NCBI GenBank assembly: GCA_025506515.1
Contig: JACCIX010000770.1
Location: forward strand, 1-64,000
From: Flaveria trinervia
Taxonomy: Eukaryota; Streptophyta; Magnoliopsida; Asterales; Asteraceae
Length of the DNA: 64,000 nt
Direction: 5' to 3'
Part shown: piece by piece, positions 24,440 to 36,299 of the stretch
Numbering within the stretch: the first letter of the stretch is position 1
How the letters are laid out: every line of letters begins with the position of its first letter
The notes under the pieces: generated by a model
What the model was told of the DNA's origin: nothing
The model's input: the letters and a program-made list of their open reading frames with translations, nothing else
Databases searched by the model: none
Translations under genes and position numbers: made by a program

Positions 24440-26000
24440 TTAAACACTTGTGAATTCTAATTTCTTCACTTGCACACTTTGTACTATTTAATTCTCCAAT
24501 TTTGAACTTTTTGAATTTTGTACCTTCAATTCAGAAAATTTTATTTTCTATTTATTTTTTAAATTTATTTTGTCCCTTCATTTTAGTTTCAACATAAAAT
24601 CAAATATCATATGATTTTCAACTTATGAAGCATTTTTATTTGCAAAAATTATGTAGGTTCATATTATATTTTTCAAACAAATTACATTTTCAATGTACAC
24701 AAATACTTTGAACATAAAGCATCATCCTTTCAATTCAACATTTTAGATTTTGATTTTGATTATGATTATTTTCTGAGAACAACTTATTTTCTAAGAATAA
24801 CTCTTTCATTTATTACTCCCCCTAAACTTTTAAGTTTGAAAAACTTATAAGTTCTTAGGAAAGAGAATAAGATCACACAACACATTGTGACATTGCCTTC
24901 ACACACAAAAACATGCATAAAAGCAAAATGAAAATAGAATCAAAATCTAATATAAACAAAGAATTAATGTCTGCAGTGAGATCATATTAATGAGGATGAG
25001 CATATTTAAATAAAATAAATGTGGATAATCATAGACAATGAATAAATCCTGATCAAGTGTGTTCCAGGTCAGTGATATCATAGCAAAGGAGACACAAGAT
25101 CTAAGGATAGACAATGAGTGTTTTTGACAAATTTATCAACTCACTTACTTTTTTAATTCTTGGATTGATTAGGGTAGATTTAGGTATGACATGATGTAAA
25201 ACATACAGAGACTAAGAGAGCTCAACCATCATCATGATATGCAAGAAAGAACGCATACTCAACTTATTACCTGAAACATGTATATCACCAGAGTTCATGT
25301 TACTTAAATTAATAGAGGATGATCATGTATAACCAGTTGATCAGCTCTGACTATTCATTTGAATAGTTTATGCACATTGGCATCTTTTTCAACAAAAAAG
25401 AATCCAAGTCTGTAATCACTTACAACAGAGGATATCTCAGCACTTCAGGTCTATGATCACTCATAACAGAGAAGTGAAATGATGCTTGTAACAGATCTCA
25501 TGATTTCACGTAGTATCAACAGGTGTGAGAGTTGTAACTTAACAAACATTCAATCTGATAAGCTAAAACAACTCAAAAGTACTGAGATGAATACACACAA
25601 GCATGTATGTTTAGTTTGATCACAATAATTTACTTTTTCAGCATAATAGTCAGATATTGTCTACACAACATATCTGATCATGTCTAGACTTTATTAATGA
25701 GTGAAGTATGCAACTGATCTCACTAATGTACTATCATTTCTCACATGATGCAAAACATAATCCTTTCTAAAAGACTCTATTTTTGTAGTTTTGAAATATA
25801 TTTTTGTATTTGATTTTTCTATGGAAAACAAGAATCACACACACACAAAATATAAACAGGCAATTAACAATAAGAGTATCACTTATTATGATCTTTTGAT
25901 TTAGGGAGATCACATATGATTTATAAGACCAATTGATTCTACTAAATACTTAAATCGTCCTGGTAGGAAGGCTTTAGTAAATAGGTCTGCCAACTGTTTT
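24440..26000. other. Copia pol-to-extra-ORF spacer, non-coding
   Basis: AT-rich, without protein-like frames. A polypurine-like run occurs on the minus strand at 24816-24828 (complement of ACTCCCCCTAAACTT), similar to the PPT at the LTR. A duplicated CAAGTCTGTAATCACTTACAACAG and CAGGTCTATGATCACTCATAAC pair lies at about 25405-25470. Confidence 0.45.
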
Positions 26001-27440
26001 TTGTTGCAATTTGAATCAAAATAATCAATCCATTTCCAGAGTTATCTCTGAGAAAATGATATCGAATTTCGATATGTTTTGTTTTTGAGTGTTGAACAGG
26101 ATAAGCTGTTATGAACATAACAGTTGTGTTATCAATGTAAATTGGTGTTTTAAAAAAATTGAACCCATAATCCAGTAGTTGATTTTACAACCAAAGGATT
26201 TGAGAACATCCGGTTGATGCAGCAATGTACTCAGCTTTTGCAGTTGAAACAGAGACATTTGTTTGTTTCTTACATTGCCATGATACTAATCTGGGACCGA
26301 GAAATTGACATCCACCCGAAGTAGATTTTCTATCTTGACAACAACCACCATAATCACTGTCTGTATATCCATGTAATTCAAAGTTACCCTCGTAAGGATA
26401 CCAAAGCCCTAAGGCTGGTTTACCTTTGAGATACCTGAATATCATTTTGACAACAATTAAATGTGATTCTTTCGGTCTGATTGATACCTGGCACATACAC
26501 AAATAGCATACATAATGTCTGGTCTAGATGCAGTAAGATACATCAAAGAACCAATCATTGATCTGTATAACGTTTGGTCAATAGATTTTCCTTTTGGATC
26601 AGGTTCAATCTTGGTGTTAACATCTGCTGGAGTTCGTATGGACTGACAGTCTTGCAACTTAAATTTCTTCAAGAGTTTGTCAACAAACTTCTCTTAATTG
26701 ATGAAAATTCCATCGTCAGTTTGCTTGACTTGAAGTCCAAGAAAAAAATTAATCTCTCCCATAGAACTCATTTGGAATCGAGATTTCATGATTTCTTCAA
26801 ATTCATTGCACAACTTTGAACTTGTAGAACCAAATATGATATCATCAACATACACTTGTACACATAAGAGATCATCATTATCCTTCTTTATGAACAAAGT
26901 TGGATCAATTTTCCCTCTTGTGTATCCATGTTGGATTAAGTGTTGTGATAATGTCTCATATCAAATTCTAGGGGCTTGATGAAGTCCATACAAAGCTTTA
27001 CTCAGCTTATACACTCGATGTGGAAATTTTGCATCCTCAAAGCTCGGAGGTTGCTTCACAAACACATCCTCAGTGATAGGACCATATAAAAATGCACCCT
27101 TTACATCCATTTGATACACCTTAAATTTCATGAATGAAGCATAAGCCAGAAAAACTCGAATAGATTCAAGTCTTGCAACTGGTGCAAACATCTCATCATA
27201 ATCTATCCCTTCTTCCTGTGTGTATCATTGTGCAACAAGTCTTGCTTTGTTCCTTATTACTATACCACGGTCATCAGTCTTATTTCTAAACAACCATTTC
27301 GTGCCTATAGCATTTTCTCCTTCAGGTAAATCCACTAAGTTCCACACTTCTTGTTTGCGAAATTAAAGTAATTCTTCTTGCATAGCTTCTATCCAACCAT
27401 TGTCCTTTAATGCTTCAGTAACATTTTTAGGAATAATTTG
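25925..27440 (-). pseudogene. Copia reverse transcriptase-RNase H, broken
   Basis: Pieces in order on the minus strand: EALKDNGWIEAMQEELL, EVWNLVDLPEGENAIGTKWL, MFAPVARLESIRVFLAYAS..YQMDVKGAFLYG, KALYGLHQAPR, the active-site YVDD in VQVYVDDIIFGS (about 26840), LTASRPDIMYA, then RNase H HGYTDSDYGG and KAEYIA, and HSKTKHIEIRYHF at the end. The domain synthesises cDNA in the virus-like particle (family knowledge). At least five in-frame stops interrupt it, several where Gln or Trp is expected, so the enzyme is not made. Confidence 0.92.
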
Positions 27441-28007
27441 ATACAAAAAACATGAGTATAAGCACAAGTTTGCTTGTTCTGATTTACTCCTTGTTGTTCT
27501 CTCATTCAATGGACCAATAATCTGAGAAATTGGATGATTCTTGTGAATACGAGATGTTGGAATCTCATCACATTGAATATTAACATCCAAATTTGTTTGG
27601 TTTAAGTTGGAGAGCTTATGTACCAAGTTAAAAGAATGTGGATTAAAATTTGGAACTTGAGTTGGTGAGTTAATAAAGTAATCAAAGTTACCAGTATCAA
27701 CTACATCACCAGAGATGGATGATGTTCCAGACTCAGGTTGCACGAATTACCATCATTAGGAAAAGGTTATGATCCTTCTTCATCAATTTAGACTGAATGA
27801 TCTGAAACTGTATTTTCATGATTTTGTATTGTTGAATCCTTGACAAATAATAAAAATGGGTAGTCTGAGCTTGAATCATCTGGGTCATCAGAATCTGAAT
27901 CCTCACTGAAAGATCCAATATCTCCTCTTGAGTTCTTTTTACCTGTAGAATCAAAACAATTTGATTGATTAAACAAGTTAGATTGAAAAGAGTTTGATAA
28001 TGAATCT

Positions 28008-29356
28008 AAATCAGATAACCATGCAGGACCATTTGCAATTGATGGAAAAGAATTTTCCAGAAATTTAACGTTGAATGTTTCAAGGATTACATTTGTCCTA
28101 GAGTTGTAAACTCGATAAGCTTTTGAAACAGATGAATATCCAACGAAAAATCCATTATCAGATTTTTCTTTAAAATTTTCCTAACTGATCACTTGAATTA
28201 AGAATCATAACAGGACAACCAAATGATTTTAAAAAGTTTATGTTCGGTTTCCTGCCAAACATTAACTCATATGGAGTTTTCAATTTATCTTTCATGATTA
28301 AGATTCGATTCTGAATGAAACACGCAGTTGATATTGCTTCATCCCAAAAAGTTATAGAAAATTTTGCATCAGCTAACATAGAACGAGCAGCTTCAATCAG
28401 TGTTCTATTTTTCCTTTCAGCAACTCCATTTTGTTGAGGAGTTCTGGTAGCACTGAACTGATGAGCTATCCCTTTCTGAGCACAAAACATTTCAATGTTA
28501 GCATTTTTGAATTCCGTTCCATTATCACTTCTTATTATTTTTACTTTATTGTCTAATTGATTTTCAACTTTAATGATAAATTCTTTTAGTAAATCAGCTG
28601 CTTCAGATTTGGCATAAAGAAAGAAAACCCATGAAAATCTTGTGTAGTCATCAATGATAACTAAACAATATGATTTTCGTCCAATACTCTTGATGTTTGT
28701 TGGTCTAAAAAGGTCCATATGTAACATCTGAAGAGGTTTGGATGTTGAGTTTATAGGCTTGGACTTATAAGACGCTCTGTGTTGCTTTCCCTTCAAACTG
28801 CTGAGCAATGATCATTTGTTGCAAACTTCTTAGATGGAAGTCCAATGACATGATTCCCTGCTACAAGCTTGTTCATATTCTTGAAATTTGAATGACCGAG
28901 ACGTCTATGCCAAAGCTGGCTTTCATCATTTGATGCCTTAGCAATTAGGCATGTTGTTTCAGTTGAAGGAACAACTTGAAATATATCCAATTTGTATACA
29001 TCTTTGTCTCTCTTAGCTGTAACAATCACCCAATCTTTGCTTATTTTGAAACCTGGCTTCAAAACATAACATAATGAATCATCAAATAGAACAGAATATG
29101 ATTTGTCACATATTTGAGATACGCTTAAAAGATTAAAGTTCAACTGTGAACAGAAGTTTACTTTATCAAAGCTTATTATCCCATTTGATATTGTTCCTTC
29201 TCCGGTTATTTTTCCTCCAGCATCACCACCAAAGGCGACGTGAGTTCCATCTTTTGACTTAAAGTCTTGTAACAAGGCAGTATTGCCTGTCATGTGCCTG
29301 CTACACCCATTATCCACATACCATGTATTGATTGGTCTTTTTGGGCGTACCTGCAC
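28008..29356 (-). pseudogene. Copia protease and integrase, broken
   Basis: 29356-28793 holds the protease start (TWYVDNGCSRHMTG, where D-N-G stands in place of the usual D-S-G) and the GAG-pre-integrase zinc region (LWHRRLGHSNF). 28808-28170 holds the integrase core with the catalytic triad D (HMDLF), D (IRSDNGTEF) and E (GVAERKNRTL), then FGRKPNINFLKSFGCP. 28165-28008 continues the C-terminal part (GYSSVSKAYRVYN, ending before WLSDLD). Integrase inserts the cDNA into the host genome. A frame change at about 28800 and other breaks make this a pseudogene. FRPT replaces the usual FGPT after the first catalytic Asp. Confidence 0.92.
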
Positions 29357-29735
29357 TACAAGAAAGTTAAGTTGAGATATCTACCCAAGCCGAGATGGTC
29401 TTGGGCTTTCCAAATTTATCAACAATTGTAAATTGTTTGTAATGAAGATTATTCACATCAGGTTTATTTTTGATGAATTTACCAATTTTATTTTGAAATT
29501 TGTTTGATTTATTTTTGAGAACGTTCATATCATTTTATTGATCATCTTTTGAAATGTATTGATGACTAACATTTTTATTAGTCATCCTTACAGATCGTGG
29601 TATGAAATATTCTTGCATGTTATATTTTGATCTCACATAATTGTTCTTTGGAAAAGATCTCAAACCTAAATTAGATTGATTGATGACTTTTTGAAATCCA
29701 TTATTTTGATTTCTCAAATATTGTGGATTAACAAA

Positions 29736-29965
29736 TCATTTGCTCATGTTTAATTTCGCAAAGTTTCTAGTGAGAGATCTATTTCTAAAGTAACAATTTG
29801 CACTATTGTGAGTCTTTTCATCACAATAAGTACAATATTTGTTAAAATAACAATCTGCTGTCGAATGATTTCTCATGTCACATATGTGACAGTACTTGTT
29901 GAAGTAGCACTCAGCAACATTGTGATTTTTCATATCACAAATTTCATAGTACTTTTGTGAAGTTA
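29736..29965 (-). pseudogene. triple CCHC zinc-knuckle array in Copia polyprotein
   Basis: Three tandem units of 19 residues: an N-terminal one with the first Cys changed to Tyr (YEICDMKNHNVAEC), then CHICDMRNHSTADC, then CTYCDEKTHNSANC, each followed by YFN or YFR. Each intact unit is C-X2-C-X4-H-X4-C, an RNA-binding zinc knuckle. They sit between gag and protease, about 1.6 kb beyond the ordinary gag knuckle, so the element encoded at least four knuckles. Confidence 0.85.
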
Positions 29966-30640
29966 AAAACAGCTTTTGTTCATTTTTGACATTGACACAA
30001 TGTTTGATTTTGGTGTCAAATAGTTAAATTGTTGTCTTCCATTTTTAACAGTTTGATTTTATGTCAGATTATTATTCATTTGTTTAACATGAACTTCCTT
30101 CTTTAATGTATTAGGAACAAATATTTTTGCTACAGCGGAAGTCTTTGAATCTGAACTATATTTCAAATCAGAGTTTGATTTGTTCATAATATTTGCTTTA
30201 TTATTTGGAAGAGAATTCATATTTAACATACCTGCTGACACAAATTTTATCGGTTTAAGTTTTGATGTTTGATATTTTCTGAACTTTTGTTTTGTTCAGA
30301 TGTTGCTTTTGCTGATTTGTTTCTTCTTCTTTGATTCTTTGATTTAGAGAACTTGGTTTATTTTCAGATTGAACATCATCAGAAGAAGATTCCTTTTCTC
30401 ATTGACTTTGTTTCAGATTGATGGTGTTTGAATCTTCTGATGTTTCTATCTGTTGTTTATCCTTGTTTTGAACTTTCACTTCTTCTATTACATCATGAAT
30501 TGATCAGAAATATTTTGTTTTGGTTGTTTTGGTTCATATGATTTTATCTTGATTGGATGACCATTTTTTATTTTTTCTTGATCTTTTTCCAAAAACACTT
30601 GAACATTTTCTTTTTCTTCTTCTGCATTCTTGTTTTTTAT
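29965..30640 (-). pseudogene. Copia gag-pol linker, low-complexity
   Basis: Fragments rich in Lys, Asn, Ser and Glu (for example SAGMLNMNSLPNNKANIMNK) with several stops link gag to the zinc-knuckle array. No domain is recognised. Confidence 0.5.
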
Positions 30641-32798
30641 CTAGAAGGCTTTAAGTTTAGCTTTATTTTCAGGAGAATGATCATGAGTATTGAAGTTCTC
30701 TGGTAATGTGTTTGTAATAGATTCAAGCATAGGTTCATGAGTGAAACCTAACCCTGTTTTTTGTTTATCTTTCCTTTCACTGATTAGTTTTTCTACTATC
30801 ATTTTTGAACTTTTTACTTTTGCCAGATCCATTTGAGTAGCAGCATGTGCTATTTTCTCCTGTTCAAGATTCTTGGTCATCTCTTTTAATTATTTAGAAA
30901 CGTTTTCTAATTCTTTTAGAGTTTGTTCCATGAAGTTTGAAGAGAGATAATCTTTTGGTCTACTGTTTTATGATCAACTTTCAATTTGTTATGCATTGAT
31001 TCTTCTTGTTTGAGTTTTTCACAGATTTTGAATGAATAGTTTCTGTAGTGTTCAACATGTTCATAACATGATTTGGTGCAAAGTTTTTCTCTCACTTCTG
31101 ATGGGATTTCAGGAAATTTTGGAACTATGGTTTTAGTTTTTGAAGTCGAAGAGTCAACCTTTGGTTGATCAGACTGTGCCATTAGAGCTACTTTCTCTTT
31201 ATTCTCCTTAGGATCAGACTTGTCGCAGTCATCTTCTTCTTCATCACTTTCCACTTTTTGGTCATAGTTTTCTGACCAATCTTCTCCCTGAATTTCTGCA
31301 ATAAGAGATAAACTTGATGTTAATTCATTTGTAAACTGATTTGCATATGCACTCCAATCATAGCCATCTTTTATGCTGACTACTAGAGCTTTCTTTGTTT
31401 CATCAGATGATTTGGTTTCATCTTTAAGCTCTGGCATAGGAAGACTTTGATAAGGCTTTTTAAAAGTCTTCTGAGATTGTTGAAACCTTTGATTGCTTGA
31501 GCTTGATTGAGCACTTCCTCCATTATTCCTTGGAGCTTTGTATTCTCTTGAGAAGTGTCCATAACTGTTGCAGTTAAAACATCTAGCTCTTGACTTGTCA
31601 AATCCAACAGTCTTGTTTGCACTTGGCTTGTATTTCTGTTGACATAAGAATGTTTTTGAGTCCTGTAGGCAATCATCACCATCTGCCAGTTCAGGTCCAT
31701 CTCTTCAACATCTTCAGGATCCATCTCAAATAAATCTTGCAAAACAAAATCTAGTTGAGTTAAATGGCTACCTTGATATGCTTGAAAACTGGCCATAAAC
31801 GTAATGAATGCAGTTTTGGACTCTTCATCCTCTAATAGGATATTAATCACATCTTTAACTTTGCTAGATTTAGCAGAGTTAGATGATGAAGAAGTCTCTG
31901 TTTGAATATTTGATGATTGGGACTGTGGTTTAGGAGGAGATTGAGAATGAGACTGAGTTGTATAAGCAGGTGCACTGGTAAATGATGAGTCGGTGAAAAA
32001 TCCTGCTCCAACAAACAGATCTCCCTCTTTTTCAGAACTTTTCTCACTCTTTGCCATGAATGCATTCTCTATAGTGGTTGCAGGAGAAGCAACAAACTGA
32101 TATTGAGACATTGATGCTGCTCTATCATTGTTCCTTGAGCTTTCATCAATCTCTACTGATTCTGTTTTTGCAATAAGAAGATCTAGATCCATTGGAAACT
32201 TCTCAGTATGCTTTAGTAGGGTTACAGTTTGTTTCCATGATGATGGTAAAGCATTGAGTAATCTGAGATTTAAATCTTCAAGATCAGGTTTGATACCAGC
32301 TGTTGACATCTCAGTTATAAGTTGAACAAATCTGTTCATCATCTGATTTATTGTCTCTCCAGACAAATGTTGAAACAATTCTAATTGTTTTTTCAGCTTT
32401 TGTTTCTTTAGATTTTGAATCTCCTTACCTCATTCACAAATGATCTTCAATGCTTTATATAGTGTATATCCAGTTTGATATGTATCAAGCCTTGTAAGAA
32501 CTTCCAAAAGTAGTCCTTTACACATCAATGAATGGGCTTTAATATCATTCTTAACTCTTTTCAGATCATCTCCTTGAAGATCATCTTCTGGATAAGGTTC
32601 TGGAGAATCTTTAGTGTACACAAACCCTCTGTCAGGCCCATCAGTTATTATAGGAATGTATGGTCCTTTTTCTATACATTTTCAAAGATCAATGTCAATG
32701 GAATTAAAATGTTGTTTTAGCCTAAGAGACCAATTTTTGAAATCAGCTATATTTTTAAGTTTTAGAACTTTGTTTTCAGAATCTTCTGATTTTACCAT
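30641..32798 (-). pseudogene. Copia gag (UBN2-type), broken
   Basis: Starts MVKSEDSENKVLKL at 32798, then NIADFKNWSLRLKQHF, LQGDDLKRVKNDIKAHSLMC, LFQHLSGETINQMMNRFVQL and LLNALPSSWKQTVTLL, the usual capsid part of plant Copia gag. A zinc knuckle near 31555 reads CFNCNSYGHFSREY, with the last Cys ligand replaced by Tyr. An acidic, Lys/Glu-rich, coiled-coil-like tail follows (31437-30641). In-frame stops occur at about 32685 (likely from Trp) and 32430, and a frameshift lies between about 31670 and 31640. Confidence 0.9.
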
Positions 32799-32879
32799 TT
32801 TTATATTTTTGTTGTTTTAGATTTTGAATTTAAGAAAATAAATGCAAAAGTTTTTGAAAAATTTCTAAGTATCAAGATG

Positions 32880-33210
32880 ATACGTCTAACAGTGGTTATA
32901 CTCCCAAACAGTTGATGCGCTTGCGTTGAGAAACGTCTAAGGGAATGCCTTAGAAAATTTTCCAAAAACGCCCAAGATTAATGCGTCTGAAAAGCTTTCA
33001 AGCGCCTAAACAGCTGTCAAACGCCTGAATAGTTGTCAAGCGCCTAAACAGTTTTCAAGCGCCTAAATAGTTTTCAAGTGCCTAAACACTTGTGCTTTCT
33101 CAACAATGATACGCCTGGACTCTCGAACAGTGATCAAACGTCTGAACTAAAAACGTCTACATAGTGTTGGTGCGACTAAACAGTAGTCAAACGCCTAACA
33201 CTTAGACAAA
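32880..33210 (-). repeat. 19-nt repeat array B in Copia leader
   Basis: Five exact-spaced 19-nt units at 32999-33093 (consensus on + strand CAAGCGCCTAAACAGTTTT), with looser units on both sides up to 33200. Read on the element's own sense strand the core is CTGTTTAGGCGC, the same core as array A on the opposite strand. Lies between PBS and gag. Confidence 0.85.
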
Positions 33211-33627
33211 TATTCCAGTCAATCTCAGCTCATGCGACACATTCATCATTTTCATATGAATGTAACAAACTCAAATCTTCTGAATTCTTCAAATGTTGAT
33301 GAATTCGATTGAAACTTTCCAATTAAGCGAGTTTTATGCCGATAAACATTCTTCTAATATCAATTTCATTCAATTTCAACAACAAATCACTCAATTTTGA
33401 GATTTTCAGTTCGAAAACTTCAAACCTTTTTCGACAAATTCAACAAATTGACTTGAATTTGATGAATTGAACTGCTAATTGTGCTTCAAATCATGTTTCT
33501 GATGATGAAACACAACTGAAATTTACAAATTTTCAATTGAATTGGATCTCAATTACGGATTCAGTGAGATTTTTGAGGTTTTCAAGTTCGATAAACTTAA
33601 AAATCAATCACTAACAGCTTACCAACA

Positions 33628-33639
33628 GCTCTGATACCA
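33628..33639 (-). other. primer binding site (tRNA-Met)
   Basis: On the minus strand TGGTATCAGAGC lies two bases inside the 5' LTR, complementary to the 3' end of plant initiator tRNA-Met, the classic Copia primer. Confidence 0.95.
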
Positions 33640-33641
33640 TT

Positions 33642-33943
33642 TGATAGGATCAAATGAATCAATCTGTGATAGTTTGTGAACACAATTCAATGAAAATCAC
33701 ACAAAGTAATCAAATCAAAACAAGATATCAACAAAATTCAAGTTTTCATTAATATCAAGCTAAGACAATTACAAGTATGAAAGCAGGTTCGAATCTCTCT
33801 CTATCTACCTGCAAGTCTAAGCTATTTATACTGAAAACAAAAAGTAAAGGAACTAACTAATTACACAAATAGTCCCTATACTATTACAAAATATTAAAAG
33901 ACAAATAAAGATAACATGTTAATCTTTCTTAGAGCACTTAACA
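33642..33943 (-). repeat. 5' LTR of the Copia element
   Basis: 302 bp, TG...CA, pairs with 19467-19768. Followed outside by AAAAC, the second copy of the TSD. Confidence 0.97.
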
Positions 33944-34019
33944 AAAACTAATTAACAATTTAGTTGTGCATTATGATTTGTATATTATTTTTTGTAGATT
34001 GTAACTTACTTTGTTTTTA

Positions 34020-34426
34020 TTTAATTTTTTACTTTTAACACTATAGTTTCATCTCTTAAATTTATCACTGGCACTTTTTTTTTACTTTCAACTTAATTCT
34101 CATTTACTTTAAATCTTTTATAGATTTTTCATTTTACGTCTCAGCCTAACTTTCAAGTTAACATACTGTAACATGCATATGCGGTTCAATATTTTTACAT
34201 CTTTTTATAAACAAGTGCATTATATTTTACATTTCGTTCTAATATATACACATTAACACGTCATAACGCACACGCACGATACAATCTTTTTAGGTCTATT
34301 TTTCATTCGGTTTTAATGTTGTTTTACGAGTTTTTATGGTGTTGATAGTTGCTATCAACAACGTTACATTAATATTACTTGTCACGATTTTACTGCCCAA
34401 CCGCAACACGTGAGGTTAAATACTAG
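34020..34426 (+). mobile_element. Helitron-like 3' terminus (family A, copy 2)
   Basis: Ends CCGCAACACGTGAGGTTAAATACTAG before T, related in order and wording to 1440-1835. The Copia insertion lies just upstream and may have split the Helitron or landed beside it. Confidence 0.45.
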
Positions 34427-34915
34427 TATTTTAATAAAGCCCAAGTAGTAGAAAGTATCAAAAGTTATCCAAAAGCATTACAAAATCTGAAACATTAAGT
34501 CTAATCAAATTTATAACGGTAAATGTATTACCATAAATTTGAAAGATAATTGTTATATTAATCGGTTGAGACCGTCCATTCATTTCTCAGTTAAGACCAT
34601 AGCCCTAGGAATCTTAAAAGAAACCCATATCTCGAAAAATCTACTAGCTCAATTATTATATTTTTGCTTTGAAAGAGATTTAAACCCAAAACTTTTTTAT
34701 TATTTATTATCTTTAGTATCTCACATAAACCATTTGATCTAAAAATCATCGGTATAATTTAATGCCCTCAATTGGGTAACAAACCCACATTACTAAACCA
34801 GACAAACCAACACATTGACGTGATCTTATATAAAATGCAAAATCTGACAAGAGATTTAAATACGATCATAATAATTTGTACACTCACTTGTAGAAGATGA
34901 ATCTTTGATCTCTAC

Positions 34916-35295
34916 CAATGTTTTCATAAAATGATCGGATATCGAATCGGATGTCTTACTGGGTCCGGTAATCAGACCGAATTTAAGAACTCAATGACGT
35001 CATAATTACATATATAAGATATTTATATATAATTCTATATAAGTAATTTATATGTGTATTTTATTTTAAAACTTAACAATAATCTCATGTCTAATAAATT
35101 AATTAATTGTTCTACCCCTATTTTTACCTATTAAAATCCAAAAGAAAAAAAACTAAAACCCAGTCCGACCACCAATTCGAGACTAACTTACCGGTCAAAC
35201 ATCTTCACAATGAACTGATACAGACCGGTTCAGTCAGCCTTTCAATTTACGGGTGGATCGGCTAGTCCGATCCGGATCCGGTATTCAAAATACTG
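34916..35295. mobile_element. hAT-like MITE
   Basis: Ends CAATGTTTTCAT and (reversed) CAGTATTTTGAATACCGG form imperfect inverted repeats. The interior is rich in CGGATCC/CCGGTTC palindromes. Flanks ATCTCTAC (34908-34915) and ATATCTAC (35296-35303) are an 8-bp TSD with one mismatch. No coding capacity. Confidence 0.65.
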
Positions 35296-36299
35296 ATATC
35301 TACCATCGAGCGCTAGAGACAAAGCATCTCTACTAGTCCGGTTAAAATGTTTACTTGAAAATATAATGTACACTTTAGCCATACCAATATTACTTATTTG
35401 CAAATGCCATAGATATGCTCATTTCGTTTAATGTAGAGATAAATAACTTAATTATATATATACTAACAACAACGTATCAACGTTAATTCAATTTTTTTTA
35501 AACGGCCGATTAATTATTAATTGTTAGTATCACCAAGTTAGTAATATTCACCCATGTCAAGGTTAATTCAATTATGTATACCTTTTGATAAGGAGAAATC
35601 CCCGGAATGTCATTTTTATTATTTTTCCATTCAAAATGCCCCACTCATAAATGTCTTCTTAAAATGTTTTTATGCACGGGGCCACTCACAAATCACAAGC
35701 GTCAGTTTGCTTAGGCACACGTATCTCTTTGTTACTGGTTTTGTTGTATAAGACGTTCACGTCTATCTATGGAGAAGAGACGTCTTGTCCGGAGATGACA
35801 TTTTGATAATAACTTTACGAGGAGGAGATTTTGAAGGAAAATAAAAATATACGAACATTTTAAGAATTTTTCCTTTGATTTAATACATTCTTCCAATAAT
35901 CATAATTGGCATTTCAAAACATATAAAATGATATTGTTATTCATCAAAAAACAAGATAGATAATAAAGCGCATACGAAACATGAATGATATTGGAACATA
36001 GGAAGTGAAATTAATAAAGAACATGTGATTTAGAGTGAAGGAGATAAAGTAAAAGAAGAAATGAAAAAGGCATCTTGTTCTCAGCTCCGACAAACTATAA
36101 AAAGACAAACACTCCGGCGATCATGCCCCTAACCAACTGTTCATTTCTGCCATAACTATTTGCTCACCGGAATTGATATGACTCTATGATTTGACTATGA
36201 TTTTTTATATGTTTTTTATACATCAAAATACAACTACTATATATGTATTTTAAGATGATGGGATTTGAAATGGCAACTCATCGTAAGCATTTTCAATTG
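35296..36299. other. intergenic, no gene
   Basis: AT-rich. Open frames such as 35554-35751 show no family resemblance. Confidence 0.4.

Larger units (their letters stand above)
19467..33943 (-). mobile_element. 14.5-kb Ty1/Copia LTR retrotransposon with extra 3' ORF
   Basis: Complete insertion with 302-bp LTRs, 5-bp TSD AAAAC (19462-19466 and 33944-33948), PBS next to the right LTR and PPT next to the left LTR, so it reads leftwards. Order on the minus strand: 5' LTR, PBS, leader with 19-nt repeat array, gag, three-knuckle zinc array, protease, integrase, reverse transcriptase, RNase H (the Copia order, integrase before RT), about 2.8 kb of non-coding spacer with a second inverted array, an extra ORF of about 3.5 kb, PPT, 3' LTR. 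All coding parts have stops or frameshifts, so it is not autonomous now. The LTRs differ at about 10 of 302 positions (about 97% identity), suggesting an insertion of roughly a million years under usual plant rates. Long size and ORF downstream of pol recall Sireviruses. Confidence 0.95.
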
